In this document: in pieces, positions 16,418 through 25,096 of the stretch | Layout of the letters: the number at the start of each line of letters is the position of its first letter | How positions within the stretch are numbered: the stretch's first letter is position 1 | Assembly: GCA_002715465.1 (NCBI GenBank) | Contig: PAYY01000005.1 | Coordinates: forward strand, 5,361 to 69,360 | Direction of reading: 5' to 3' | DNA from: Fidelibacterota bacterium | Lineage (GTDB): Bacteria; Marinisomatota; Marinisomatia; Marinisomatales; S15-B10 | Length of the DNA: 64,000 bases | Position numbers and translations under genes: made by a program | Notes under the pieces: model-generated | What the model saw: the letters and a program-made list of their open reading frames with translations, nothing else | Databases searched by the model: none | What the model was told of the DNA's origin: nothing

Positions 16418-17554
16418 CTAATTTTTAAGTTGAATAACTTGTTTATTGTATTTTTTTATTTTAAACAAGGTGTCAGCGAATACATCTTTATCCGAAATTG
16501 GATTTTCTGTAAATAAGCCCGTTAATTTAAGATTGCTGTACTTAACCTTCAAATTATTGTAGGAACCTCGAAAATCAATTAATTGTTCTAATCGAATATA
16601 ATTTTCCCCCTTCATAAAATTAATTGCTTTTAAAGTTGATTTCAAAGCATCTCTTAATTCTATATCTGGTGTCCTTGATGAACTATTAATTAGAATATCA
16701 ATATCTTCTATTGTTCCATCTGGCCTGATGATTAATTGTATATGACAATTCCCATAATAGTGTCTAATTGAATTTAAAGAGTTTTTAAATATTTGATCAA
16801 AATTATCTTTATAAGAATTAATAATTTTTGAAATTCCTACTAGAGATCTACCGGTATCTGAATTTCCCCAAAAGTCAATGTTATTTTCTGCCTCCAAAAT
16901 CGCACGAAGCCGTAAATAATCTTGTTCCATTTCCAAAATTTTTATATCATTAATTCTTTGTGATTCGTATCTTTTTTTTATTTTATTATATTTTTCATTT
17001 TCTAACCAAAGATTTGCTTCTCTTGAACTTTCAATTAATAAATCATCTAAAATGCTATCTTCTTTTCTATCCCATTTTGCAAAACCCTTACTTTCTATCG
17101 CTTTAATAATTGGATTAAAAATTACTGCTTGAAATTTATCTCCAAGATTATTTGAGGCATCTTGCATAATTTGATTGTTGTTTGAACCGATATCAGCGCC
17201 TGAAGCTCTTTTGAAGGTTCTAACCTCTGAATATACAACAATAGTAAGACGATCTTGAGCGCTTACAAAAATTGTATAGTAGATTGGTCGAAAAAGTCTA
17301 TTAATGACTCTCAATTGTGTTGTAAAGGAATTATCAATTTCATCAAAAGTAGAAATTTTGTATCCCAAACTTTCAAATACTAATTGAGCTTCTCTAAGAG
17401 CATCTTCATTATTTAAATTATGCTCGAAAGTTCGGACCATTGGGGGTTTTTCATCACATGAGTAAAAGTTTCCTGAAGAACTTAAAATGACTAATGAAAA
17501 AAGATATCTATTAAAAAAAGTCTTATAAAGTGATGTTATTTTAATAAATATCAC
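16418..17554 (-). CDS. Uncharacterised exported protein with a TonB-C-like C-terminal part
   Basis: 378 aa. A hydrophobic N-terminal segment ends near a cysteine (LVILSSSGNFYSC), so it may be a lipoprotein, although the lipobox is poor. Residues about 40-150 form an alpha/beta region (DALREAQLVFESLGYKISTFDEIDNSF...YTIFVSAQDRLTIVVYSEV). A helical segment follows, then a region (about 245-320) with LNSIRHYYGNCHIQLIIRPDGTIEDIDIL. The latter resembles the C-terminal domain of TonB/AgmX-like proteins, a weak similarity judged by eye. The start overlaps the end of the upstream gene by 14 bases, so the pair is probably translationally coupled. Confidence 0.65.
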   Translation of the reverse strand: MIFIKITSLYKTFFNRYLFSLVILSSSGNFYSCDEKPPMVRTFEHNLNNEDALREAQLVFESLGYKISTFDEIDNSFTTQLRVINRLFRPIYYTIFVSAQDRLTIVVYSEVRTFKRASGADIGSNNNQIMQDASNNLGDKFQAVIFNPIIKAIESKGFAKWDRKEDSILDDLLIESSREANLWLENEKYNKIKKRYESQRINDIKILEMEQDYLRLRAILEAENNIDFWGNSDTGRSLVGISKIINSYKDNFDQIFKNSLNSIRHYYGNCHIQLIIRPDGTIEDIDILINSSSRTPDIELRDALKSTLKAINFMKGENYIRLEQLIDFRGSYNNLKVKYSNLKLTGLFTENPISDKDVFADTLFKIKKYNKQVIQLKN

Positions 17555-18263
17555 TTATTGAAGTTTTTTCAAAAATATCTAAAGAATCTTTTTTTACAGT
17601 ATGGTAATATTTTGAATTGTAGTAATAGAGCCTTAAATATTTAGAAGTTTCTAAAAATACTGGAATATCATCGGAAATTTGAGGTTGAACAGATTCTAAT
17701 AGTAATTCTATGCTAATATCTTCATAGAGCCATGAAGATCTAAAATAGGCTCTGCTCAATTTTGGAAAGCTAGAAAAGAGATACTCTCTATCAGTGCCCA
17801 TTTCATTCTGACTTGTTCGCATGGGAGGTCCATATTTTTTTGACAACTCCTTTTCAATTCTATGAAATTCACTTATATGATTTTCTATTTTATTAATTTC
17901 CCCAATTTTTGAGAATTGAATTACCACTTTCCAAAAGCCCGAATCTGAAAAGAAGTATGTATAGTTAACTGAATCATTTCCTAATGTCCCAATAATAGTC
18001 TTAGAATTAGTTTCCTCATTTGAATTAATAGGAACTGTAGAATTCGAGTCAAGCAACTCTATAGATGATCCCCATGCAAGACCTTTGTATCCAAAACTTA
18101 AGGTTTCATTCTTTTTTATTATTAAGGAAGTGTCAATAATTGATTCTGATGTATCATCCTCATTTTGTTCTAGATCAAAATCAGATTCATTAAAAATAGT
18201 TGTATCAGGTATTTCTTGGGCAGTAAGTATAGATAGTAATGTTATATTTATAAAAATTTTCAT
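17541..18263 (-). CDS. Uncharacterised secreted protein
   Basis: 240 aa. The N-terminal signal peptide (MKIFINITLLSILTAQ, likely cleaved after about residue 16) is followed by an acidic linker and a domain starting LSFGYKGLAWGSSIELL. The middle contains KYGPPMRTSQNEMGTDREYLFSS. The 'G..WG.s' opening with a later predicted beta-rich body is seen in several uncharacterised secreted proteins, but I cannot assign a function. It is coupled to the 378-aa gene downstream. Confidence 0.65.
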   Translation of the reverse strand: MKIFINITLLSILTAQEIPDTTIFNESDFDLEQNEDDTSESIIDTSLIIKKNETLSFGYKGLAWGSSIELLDSNSTVPINSNEETNSKTIIGTLGNDSVNYTYFFSDSGFWKVVIQFSKIGEINKIENHISEFHRIEKELSKKYGPPMRTSQNEMGTDREYLFSSFPKLSRAYFRSSWLYEDISIELLLESVQPQISDDIPVFLETSKYLRLYYYNSKYYHTVKKDSLDIFEKTSISDIY

Positions 18264-18271
18264 GAATTATC

Positions 18272-18673
18272 CTAAACCTTATTTTTATTATTTATAATAG
18301 AGGGGAAATAATTAACTATATAATAAGCTATAAAAACAAAAACGGCACCCTGAAGAAGCATTAGTGATCCAGCGAAAACACCTAAAATCATAACTGACCA
18401 TAAAGGAATAAGTTTATGTATTTTTTTTGAAAAATCGTCACCTTTTTGAAAGAATTTGTAAGAAATAAAGCTCACTATCAAAAAAACAGAAGTTATTAGA
18501 AATGGAATATTTAATTCATTAGAAACAATGGTAATTGCAGCCAGTGTAATTGAAAGTAATGCATAATTACCTACTTCATCTTTAGGTATTATTTTAGATT
18601 TCCCTAAGGATAAAATAACTACAAAAATAGTCGCAAAAATTAATTTTATAGAGAAAGCTATAGCACTTAACAT
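18272..18673 (-). CDS. Small integral membrane protein, unknown function
   Basis: 133 aa with about four hydrophobic helices (near 4-24, 36-52, 57-75 and 92-120), separated by short charged loops such as KFFQKGDDFSKKIHK. No motif recognised. It ends 8 bases before the start of the secreted 240-aa gene, so the three genes 18673-16418 look like one operon. All are of unknown function. Confidence 0.65.
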   Translation of the reverse strand: MLSAIAFSIKLIFATIFVVILSLGKSKIIPKDEVGNYALLSITLAAITIVSNELNIPFLITSVFLIVSFISYKFFQKGDDFSKKIHKLIPLWSVMILGVFAGSLMLLQGAVFVFIAYYIVNYFPSIINNKNKV

Positions 18674-18756
18674 TTAATTCATCTTTTTTTATTTAAACTA
18701 AAAACTCGGATTATTTAAGTCTACATAAAGAAAATATATATACAAAGGAAAACCAA

Positions 18757-19812
18757 TTATGATATTATTTTCCCAATTCTTTGAAATCTTGGACCTTTAC
18801 CAAATTCCCAAGACATATAAACCACAACGGCTTCGCCTAAAATAAGTTTTTCAGGAACAAAACCCCAGTATCTTGAGTCAGCACTGTCATCTCTATTATC
18901 TCCCATCATCCAGTAATAATTTTGTTTAACTAAATAAGATTCCATCGAGGTCATGGGCTTTCCATCAATCCAAAGATATTTGAATGCATCATCAGTGAAT
19001 TTAAAATTCCAAACATTTAGGAGTCTTCCATTTGAATTTCCTGGGTTATAATATTTATCAAATAATTTATCAACCTTTTTTGGCCAATATTTACTATTAG
19101 AAAAAAATCCATGAATTATACTTCCTAATCCGGAGACATATCTTCTGGCGATGTCATTTGGATCTTTCATTGTAAAAATATACTCTCCATCAATACCATC
19201 ACCTTTAAGAAGTATTTGATGGCCGTCCATTAACATCAGTGGCATTAGATAATCCCAATCTGTAGATTCATTAATCAAAATAGTATCTCCAACCTTGGGG
19301 ATTTTAATGGGGCCAAAATTATCTCTATTCCAAATTTTTCTTAAAAAAATTCCGGGTTGGTTTAATTCTTCATTAAAAATATTATTATCAACAAATTTAC
19401 CATTTTCAGATAATGGAGATAATTTCCCATCAACATATAATTCTTTATTTTTTACAAAAATATTTTGACCTGGTTCACCTACGCATCTTTTTACATATTT
19501 TTGAAAATTATCTCTAGGGTATTTAAAGATCACTATATCACCATTATGTGGCCTACGAAAATGTGGAAATCTAGCCCAAGGAATATGAAGACCAAGTTCA
19601 GTATATGGGATTCCGATCCAATCAGGAGTTCTCATACCAAAAACAAATTTATTTCCTATTAAAAAATCCCCTGTCATAATACTATTTTCCATAGAACCTG
19701 TTGGAACTATGTATGCTTCTATGATTGTAGCACGTAGTGACAAAGCTATAATAAGGATAATAAAAAGAGATTTAATTTCTTTTAGAATCTTATCTATTCT
19801 ATTCTTTCTCAT
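18757..19812 (-). CDS. lepB: Signal peptidase I
   Basis: 351 aa membrane-bound serine/lysine endopeptidase that removes Sec signal peptides. One N-terminal membrane helix (about 15-30) is followed by the catalytic Ser in PTGSMENSI (Ser40) and the general-base Lys in YVKRCVGEPG (Lys108). The conserved box YYWMMGDNRDDSADSRYWGFVP lies near the C-terminus. It is about 100 residues longer than minimal forms because of an insertion between boxes D and E (about 140-290), as in Bacteroidetes-type enzymes. Confidence 0.95.
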   Translation of the reverse strand: MRKNRIDKILKEIKSLFIILIIALSLRATIIEAYIVPTGSMENSIMTGDFLIGNKFVFGMRTPDWIGIPYTELGLHIPWARFPHFRRPHNGDIVIFKYPRDNFQKYVKRCVGEPGQNIFVKNKELYVDGKLSPLSENGKFVDNNIFNEELNQPGIFLRKIWNRDNFGPIKIPKVGDTILINESTDWDYLMPLMLMDGHQILLKGDGIDGEYIFTMKDPNDIARRYVSGLGSIIHGFFSNSKYWPKKVDKLFDKYYNPGNSNGRLLNVWNFKFTDDAFKYLWIDGKPMTSMESYLVKQNYYWMMGDNRDDSADSRYWGFVPEKLILGEAVVVYMSWEFGKGPRFQRIGKIIS

Positions 19813-19862
19813 AATACAAATTTACAGTACTTAATTAATGACACAAATATGAACGAATATTA

Positions 19863-20789
19863 TCAAATAATATATTTCTTTTTGTATTTAATTATAGGTT
19901 TTTCTGAACCAAAAATTATTGAAACTCTATCAAACCTATATTGGTAATATTTTGATTTGTTTAATTTATAAGGGTGAATTTTATTTTTTATATCTTCTAT
20001 TTGGGCTCTCACAAATTTCTTTTTATACGCGCTATTTTTTCCAAGAATCGAATCAATCTTTGTAAAAACCACTACGTTATTTTCTTGTGAAATAATATGA
20101 AAATTTCTATTACCACTATTATTTATAAAAACATTTATAATAGTATGATTTTTCCTTACCAATTCTCGTGAAATTAATCCTATGGTCCATTGGAGAATTT
20201 TCTTGTCTTCGATTAATTTATTAAAAGTCGGCATATAATTTGGAACTGGTCGAAATGATTTCCGATGAATAGGTGAAGCAAGATTTTTCTGTAATAAAGA
20301 AATGTGTCCTTTAGTGCCATATCCTTTGTTCTTATGAAAATCATAATTGGGAAAGACAAGACTATAATTTTTCATAATCCTATCTCTACTTACTTTAGCA
20401 ACTATCGAAGCGGCACTAATTACAGGTATTATATTGTCACCTCCTATTACTCCTTTATTCTTAATTATTTGATCGGGTAAAGGGAAACCATCAATGAGAG
20501 CTTCATGAGGTCTAGTAGTTAGTTTTCCAATAGCCAACTGCATTGCCTTATAGGTAGCGTTTAGAATATTAATTTCCTCTATAATATCTTCATGGATTAC
20601 ACCAATTCCTATAGCTATTGATTTATCGTATATTTCATTAAAAAGAAAGTCACGTTTATTTTCAGAAAGTTTTTTTGAATCTTTAAGATCTTTTATTATG
20701 ATATTTGGTTTCAGTATTACTGCTGCAGCAACTACAGGACCAGCAATAGAGCCACGGCCAGCTTCGTCAACACCGGCAATTAATTTCAA
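19863..20789 (-). CDS. rnhB: Ribonuclease HII fused to a degenerate YraN-like domain
   Basis: 308 aa, about 100 more than a normal RNase HII. Residues 1-190 are a complete RNase HII that cuts RNA in RNA-DNA hybrids: GVDEAGRG (Asp8, Glu9), LIDGFPLP (Asp100), GGDNIIPVISAASIVAKVSRD. Residues about 198-300 follow the layout of YraN/UPF0102 (restriction-endonuclease-like fold): ISRELVRKNHTIINVFINNSG, NNVVVFTKIDS, and RFDRVSII near the end. The usual GEID and EVK catalytic motifs read GNRN and TKID, so nuclease activity of that part is unlikely. rnhB and yraN are neighbours in many genomes. The start is TTG at 20789. Confidence 0.85.
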   Translation of the reverse strand: MKLIAGVDEAGRGSIAGPVVAAAVILKPNIIIKDLKDSKKLSENKRDFLFNEIYDKSIAIGIGVIHEDIIEEINILNATYKAMQLAIGKLTTRPHEALIDGFPLPDQIIKNKGVIGGDNIIPVISAASIVAKVSRDRIMKNYSLVFPNYDFHKNKGYGTKGHISLLQKNLASPIHRKSFRPVPNYMPTFNKLIEDKKILQWTIGLISRELVRKNHTIINVFINNSGNRNFHIISQENNVVVFTKIDSILGKNSAYKKKFVRAQIEDIKNKIHPYKLNKSKYYQYRFDRVSIIFGSEKPIIKYKKKYII

Positions 20790-20984
20790 GAGAAAATACC
20801 CATTATATAATTATTTTACAGTTTTTAAATCGATAAGCTATATAGTTTATGAAACATTTAATTTGTTGGAATTATAGTGAATTTTACTTTATCATCTTCA
20901 TTTAAAAATTAAAAAACATTTTAAATTAGTAGATCTGTGAGTTGTTAAATTTTCTTCGCATTGTATTAATCTGATAATAGAAAA

Positions 20985-22415
20985 TTATTTAATTAGAAGC
21001 ATCTTTTTTGTTAGAACAATATCCCTACTTTCAAGACGTAAGAAATAAATTCCACTTGAATAACTTGATCCATCCCAACTAAATAAATAATTTCCTTTGT
21101 TCAAATGACCATCTATCAAAATTTTAACCTTTTCCCCAAAAGAATTATAGATGGAAAGAGAAATTTCTTCAGAAGAATTAATCAAAAGCGGAATTTTTGT
21201 TTTTTGATTAAATGGGTTGGGAAAATTTTGGGAAAGAGAGAACTGCTTTATATACAATTCATTCTTATTAGTTAATTCAGATGGTTTTTTCTTTAATTCG
21301 AGAATATCTAAATGACCTTCAATATTGCTTGCATAGATATAATTGTTTGCAGAATATGGATATATACCCCATGCTCCAAAAAAATTACTAGAATTATTTC
21401 TACTGTAAGTATCATAAGTTGCGACTTCAATTGGACTGTATGGGTTTGAAATATCAACAATAGATATTCCTGAGCTATAATGAGAGATATAAGCAAGATT
21501 GTCTTTAATATGAATATTATGTGCTAATCTACTGAGACCTAGATAATTGCCTATTAATTCAATATTATTTAAATCCCTGATATCCCAAATTTTAATAGTT
21601 TTATTTGAAGTTTCTTCAGCTGTCATTAGATATTTTTTATTATCAGTTAGCCACACACTATGAACATATCCACTGGATGGTACATAAACCCTAGAAATTA
21701 ATTCTGGTTCAATCTTATTAATTTTAGCATCCCATATTGAAAAAGAACCATTCCATCCTTCAGCTATAAAAACAGTGTCATTATTTGAATACATATCATG
21801 TATATCGGGAGTTTCAATAAGACCAATTTCTTCGGGATTTTCAGGATCTTTTAAGGAAATAATCCTAACCCCATTATAATATTTCCTAACTGTTAATAAA
21901 GTTGAAGTATTACTATCAACAAAAAGATTATGTGAAGTATTAGCATCTTGTCCTAACACATCTTTTCGACTGTAATTTTTTACATATTTTATAGAGTCTG
22001 GTAGTGGGCTTAAATCAATAATTTGTATTCCTTCATTAGTACCAGTCATTTCATGGCATATATAAAGATAATTATTGAATGTCATCATGTCTCTATGAAA
22101 ATATGGATCACCTTGATCTGGCCCTGGTATAGTTGAGATTAATTGCAGATCCTTAACCCGAATTATTGCGGTTCCATTGAGAACTCCCATAATTGCGTAA
22201 TCATCCCCATTTTTATCCGTATAGCCCCACACATCAGATCCACCAGCTGTATCTGTTTCTGAATAAATGACATTAGGAAATGAGACCCTAGCAATATGGT
22301 CTAAATAATAGTTACTAGTTTGAGAAAAAATAAAGGGATAGAGTGTAATATATAGTACAGTTAGTTTAAAGGTTGAATATATATAAGATATTATTAACCT
22401 AATGATTTTATTCAT
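20985..22415 (-). CDS. Secreted choice-of-anchor-B (LVIVD-repeat) protein with a type IX-like sorting domain
   Basis: 476 aa. Signal peptide in the first ~31 residues. Residues about 40-370 form a beta-propeller-like array: GGSDVWGYTDKNGDDYAIMG, GTAIIRVKDLQLIS, GIQIIDLSPLP, GVRIISLKDPENPEEIG, GISIVDISNPYSPIEVATYD. These match the choice-of-anchor-B/LVIVD group. The C-terminal ~80 residues are a secretion/anchoring domain: LSQNFPNPFNQKTKI, then GIYFLRLES and LTKKMLLIK. The domain predicts export through a type IX-like machine to the surface or medium. Function of the propeller is unknown. The following 195 bases upstream of its start hold no recognised gene. Confidence 0.85.
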   Translation of the reverse strand: MNKIIRLIISYIYSTFKLTVLYITLYPFIFSQTSNYYLDHIARVSFPNVIYSETDTAGGSDVWGYTDKNGDDYAIMGVLNGTAIIRVKDLQLISTIPGPDQGDPYFHRDMMTFNNYLYICHEMTGTNEGIQIIDLSPLPDSIKYVKNYSRKDVLGQDANTSHNLFVDSNTSTLLTVRKYYNGVRIISLKDPENPEEIGLIETPDIHDMYSNNDTVFIAEGWNGSFSIWDAKINKIEPELISRVYVPSSGYVHSVWLTDNKKYLMTAEETSNKTIKIWDIRDLNNIELIGNYLGLSRLAHNIHIKDNLAYISHYSSGISIVDISNPYSPIEVATYDTYSRNNSSNFFGAWGIYPYSANNYIYASNIEGHLDILELKKKPSELTNKNELYIKQFSLSQNFPNPFNQKTKIPLLINSSEEISLSIYNSFGEKVKILIDGHLNKGNYLFSWDGSSYSSGIYFLRLESRDIVLTKKMLLIK

Positions 22416-22435
22416 AATACTAGATGGAGATAGAA

Positions 22436-22870
22436 TTATTTTCCTTTTAGTAGTTTTTTTTGTTCTCTCAATAAAAGAATATTAGCTTTTTTCTCTTTAC
22501 CAGATCTATGCAACATTAAAATATGTAAAGATGATTCAATTGAAATATGATGATTATCAGAACTTTCGTATAATGCATCGATCATTTTTACAATTTCAAA
22601 ATAATCGGGCATTGGATCAGAAAAGAATTCTAACATCCGTTTAGCTGAGTTTTCATGTGAAAATGGAGGAGACCAAAATTTATCTTGACGTCGCATTCTT
22701 GTTGCTTCATTTTGTAAGGTTTTTAAGCTTCTTGATAGACCTAAGTAATATCCCTTTATAAAATTTGTTTTTTGGTCAAAATCAAGTTCACTCCAAAATG
22801 AAAAATTAGGATTTTCTTCAGAAATCACTACATTAAAGCAAAAGAGAGATAAAAATAATAAAAATTTCAT
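22436..22870 (-). CDS. Uncharacterised exported protein
   Basis: 144 aa with a clear signal peptide (MKFLLFLSLFCFNVVIS, then EENPNF). The mature part is helical and polar: SFWSELDFDQKTNFIKGYYLGL, then MLEFFSDPMPDYFEIVKMIDALY, with a Lys-rich tail. Likely periplasmic. No family recognised. It lies between the propeller gene (20 bases) and nadE (9 bases), all in one direction, so it may be co-transcribed with nadE. Confidence 0.7.
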   Translation of the reverse strand: MKFLLFLSLFCFNVVISEENPNFSFWSELDFDQKTNFIKGYYLGLSRSLKTLQNEATRMRRQDKFWSPPFSHENSAKRMLEFFSDPMPDYFEIVKMIDALYESSDNHHISIESSLHILMLHRSGKEKKANILLLREQKKLLKGK

Positions 22871-22879
22871 TGTTAACTA

Positions 22880-24490
22880 CTAATCTTTGCTACCATTTAC
22901 AATTGGATATCTTCTTCCTATCCCGAAAGCTTTATTAGAAATACGAAGTCCAGGTGAAGCTTGTTTTCTTTTGAACTCTGAATTTTTAATTAATTTTTTT
23001 ATTTCTTTAATCAATTTTTGATCATACCCAATTTCTATTAAATCTTCAGTTGTTCTTTCATTTTCTATTATTTCTCTTACTAAGGGACTTACGATTTTAT
23101 AATTAAAAGGATCTTTTTGATCTTTATTTAATTCAGCTGAAGGACTTTTAGTGAAAGTTCTTTCTGGAATTATTGATTCTCCCATTGATTTATTATACCA
23201 TTTTCCTAGTTTGTATACATCATTTTTATGTAAATCACTTATTGCAGCTAGACTTCCTGACATATCACCATATAAAGTACAATATCCCAATGCTAATTCG
23301 GTTTTATTACTTGTGCTTAAAACTAAATAATCTAATTTATTGGAAAAAGACATTAACAAATTACTTCGTATTCGTGCCTGAATATTCTCTTCAGTAACGT
23401 CTTTAGGTAAATTCCGAAATTCATTTTCAAACAAATTTTCATATTGTGAAAATAAATCATCAATTGGAAGAATTTTAAAGGACACTCCTAATCTAGATGC
23501 TAATGATTTTGAATCAATCATACTATGTTTTGAACTATAGCGCGTAGGCATATATACACAAAGAACATTTTCTCTTCCAATAGACTCACTAGCTAAACAT
23601 GCTGTTAAAGCCGAATCTATTCCGCCACTGAGGCCAATAATGGCATTTGTGTGTTTGGTTTTATAAAAATAATCTTTTATCCCAAGTTTTAAACCCATAA
23701 AAATTTCCTCTTCTTTTGAAATTTCACTGGTTGATACATGATTATTATTTTCAAGATCTACTATCACAATATCTTCTGAAAAGGACTTTCCTTTAGCGTT
23801 AATTATTCCATTACTTGAGAATGAAATCGAATTTCCGTCGAAAATTAATTCATCTTGCCCACCAACAAGGTTACAATAAAGAAAAGGCAAAGAATATTTT
23901 AGAACTTTTTCTCTAATTAATTTTTCTCGACACCTAGATTTCCCGACAGAAAACGGTGAGGCTGAAATATTTATTATTAAATCGGAGCCTGATTGTACAA
24001 GCTCTTTCGTAATATTCCGTTTATAACGATCATCCCATAAATCTTCACAAATTTGCAAGCCTATAGATATTGAGTTTCCATCTATAACAATTTCGTGAGC
24101 TATAGATTCTTTCCCAGGTCTGAAATAACGCCGTTCATCAAAAATATCATAATTTGGAAGTAGAATTTTTTTATGCTGACCAACTATCCTGCCATTTTGT
24201 ATAATTGATGCTGTATTAAATAATGATCCAAATTCAGACAAAACATGACCAATTATAATTGGTGTATTACCAATAACATCGGAGATTTTATCTAATGATT
24301 GCATGCTTTTTTCTATAAAAGATTTTTCATATAAAAGATCCTGAGGTGGATATCCAGATACGGCTAATTCAGGGAATACAGTCAACTGTGATCCTTTGCT
24401 TAAAGATTTTTTATAAAAAGCAATTATTTTTTCTCTATTTGTATCAAGTTTCCCAACGGTTTGATTTATTTGGCATAAAGCAATTTTCAT
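22880..24490 (-). CDS. nadE: Glutamine-dependent NAD+ synthetase
   Basis: 536 aa two-domain enzyme making NAD+ from nicotinate adenine dinucleotide, ATP and glutamine. The N-terminal nitrilase-type amidase domain (1-265) carries the triad Glu41 (VFPELAVSGYPPQDLL), a Lys in QHKKILLPNYDIFDE and Cys148 (LQICEDLWDD). The C-terminal synthetase domain (about 270-536) carries the ATP-pyrophosphatase loop IIGLSGGIDSAL (288-293), then STSNKTELALGYCTLYGDMSG and SPSAELNKDQKDP. The domain order is normal. Confidence 0.96.
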   Translation of the reverse strand: MKIALCQINQTVGKLDTNREKIIAFYKKSLSKGSQLTVFPELAVSGYPPQDLLYEKSFIEKSMQSLDKISDVIGNTPIIIGHVLSEFGSLFNTASIIQNGRIVGQHKKILLPNYDIFDERRYFRPGKESIAHEIVIDGNSISIGLQICEDLWDDRYKRNITKELVQSGSDLIINISASPFSVGKSRCREKLIREKVLKYSLPFLYCNLVGGQDELIFDGNSISFSSNGIINAKGKSFSEDIVIVDLENNNHVSTSEISKEEEIFMGLKLGIKDYFYKTKHTNAIIGLSGGIDSALTACLASESIGRENVLCVYMPTRYSSKHSMIDSKSLASRLGVSFKILPIDDLFSQYENLFENEFRNLPKDVTEENIQARIRSNLLMSFSNKLDYLVLSTSNKTELALGYCTLYGDMSGSLAAISDLHKNDVYKLGKWYNKSMGESIIPERTFTKSPSAELNKDQKDPFNYKIVSPLVREIIENERTTEDLIEIGYDQKLIKEIKKLIKNSEFKRKQASPGLRISNKAFGIGRRYPIVNGSKD

Positions 24491-24548
24491 GATACTATAA
24501 AAATAAAGATATAATTAAGTTATTTTTTATTGGAATTTGTAAAAAATT

Positions 24549-25028
24549 TTAATGAATAATATTATTCTTTTCGCATTCTTGATAAATTCTTCTTACAGCG
24601 GCTTCAGGTGTAATTGCTTTAATACATCCCATTATATCCCATGAGTGAATAGTAACTACAGGTTTTTTTTGTGATAAAGTATGTGAAATTTCAGATAAAG
24701 TACCGTATGAACCACTAATAGCTATTGCGCCATCTATAGAATTCGCTATTAGATTATTCCTTCCTTCTCCCATGCCAGATAAAATAGGAATTGTTATATA
24801 TTTATTTGCATCTGAAATATTAGTTGTAGGAAGAATTCCTACAACAATACCACCATATTCATTTACTCCTTTTGATACAGATTCCATTACACCTCCTCTT
24901 CCACCACAATAAACAATCGAATTATTTTTCGCTAAAATCCTTCCGGTTTCTTCAGCAATAGAACTAATTCTATCATCACATTCGGAAGCACCAAAAACGC
25001 CTATTCTACACCTATTTTTGACTGTCAA
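24549..25028 (-). CDS. LOG-like Rossmann protein (TIGR00725 family)
   Basis: 159 aa. RIGVFGASE at the N-terminus, YCGGRGGVMESVSKGVNEYGGIVVGILP in the middle, GEGRNNLIANSIDGAIAISGSYGTLSEISHTL near the end. This is the nucleotide-binding layout of the TIGR00725/LOG superfamily, related to cytokinin phosphoribohydrolases. The exact PGGxGTxxE active-site motif of true LOG enzymes appears as SGSYGTLSE, so substrate and activity are uncertain. Confidence 0.8.
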   Translation of the reverse strand: MTVKNRCRIGVFGASECDDRISSIAEETGRILAKNNSIVYCGGRGGVMESVSKGVNEYGGIVVGILPTTNISDANKYITIPILSGMGEGRNNLIANSIDGAIAISGSYGTLSEISHTLSQKKPVVTIHSWDIMGCIKAITPEAAVRRIYQECEKNNIIH

Positions 25029-25096
25029 TTTTAAAATCGAATGAGAATTTTTGTTTAGAATATTTGAAAACTATTATTGCAAAGAACATTGTAAAA

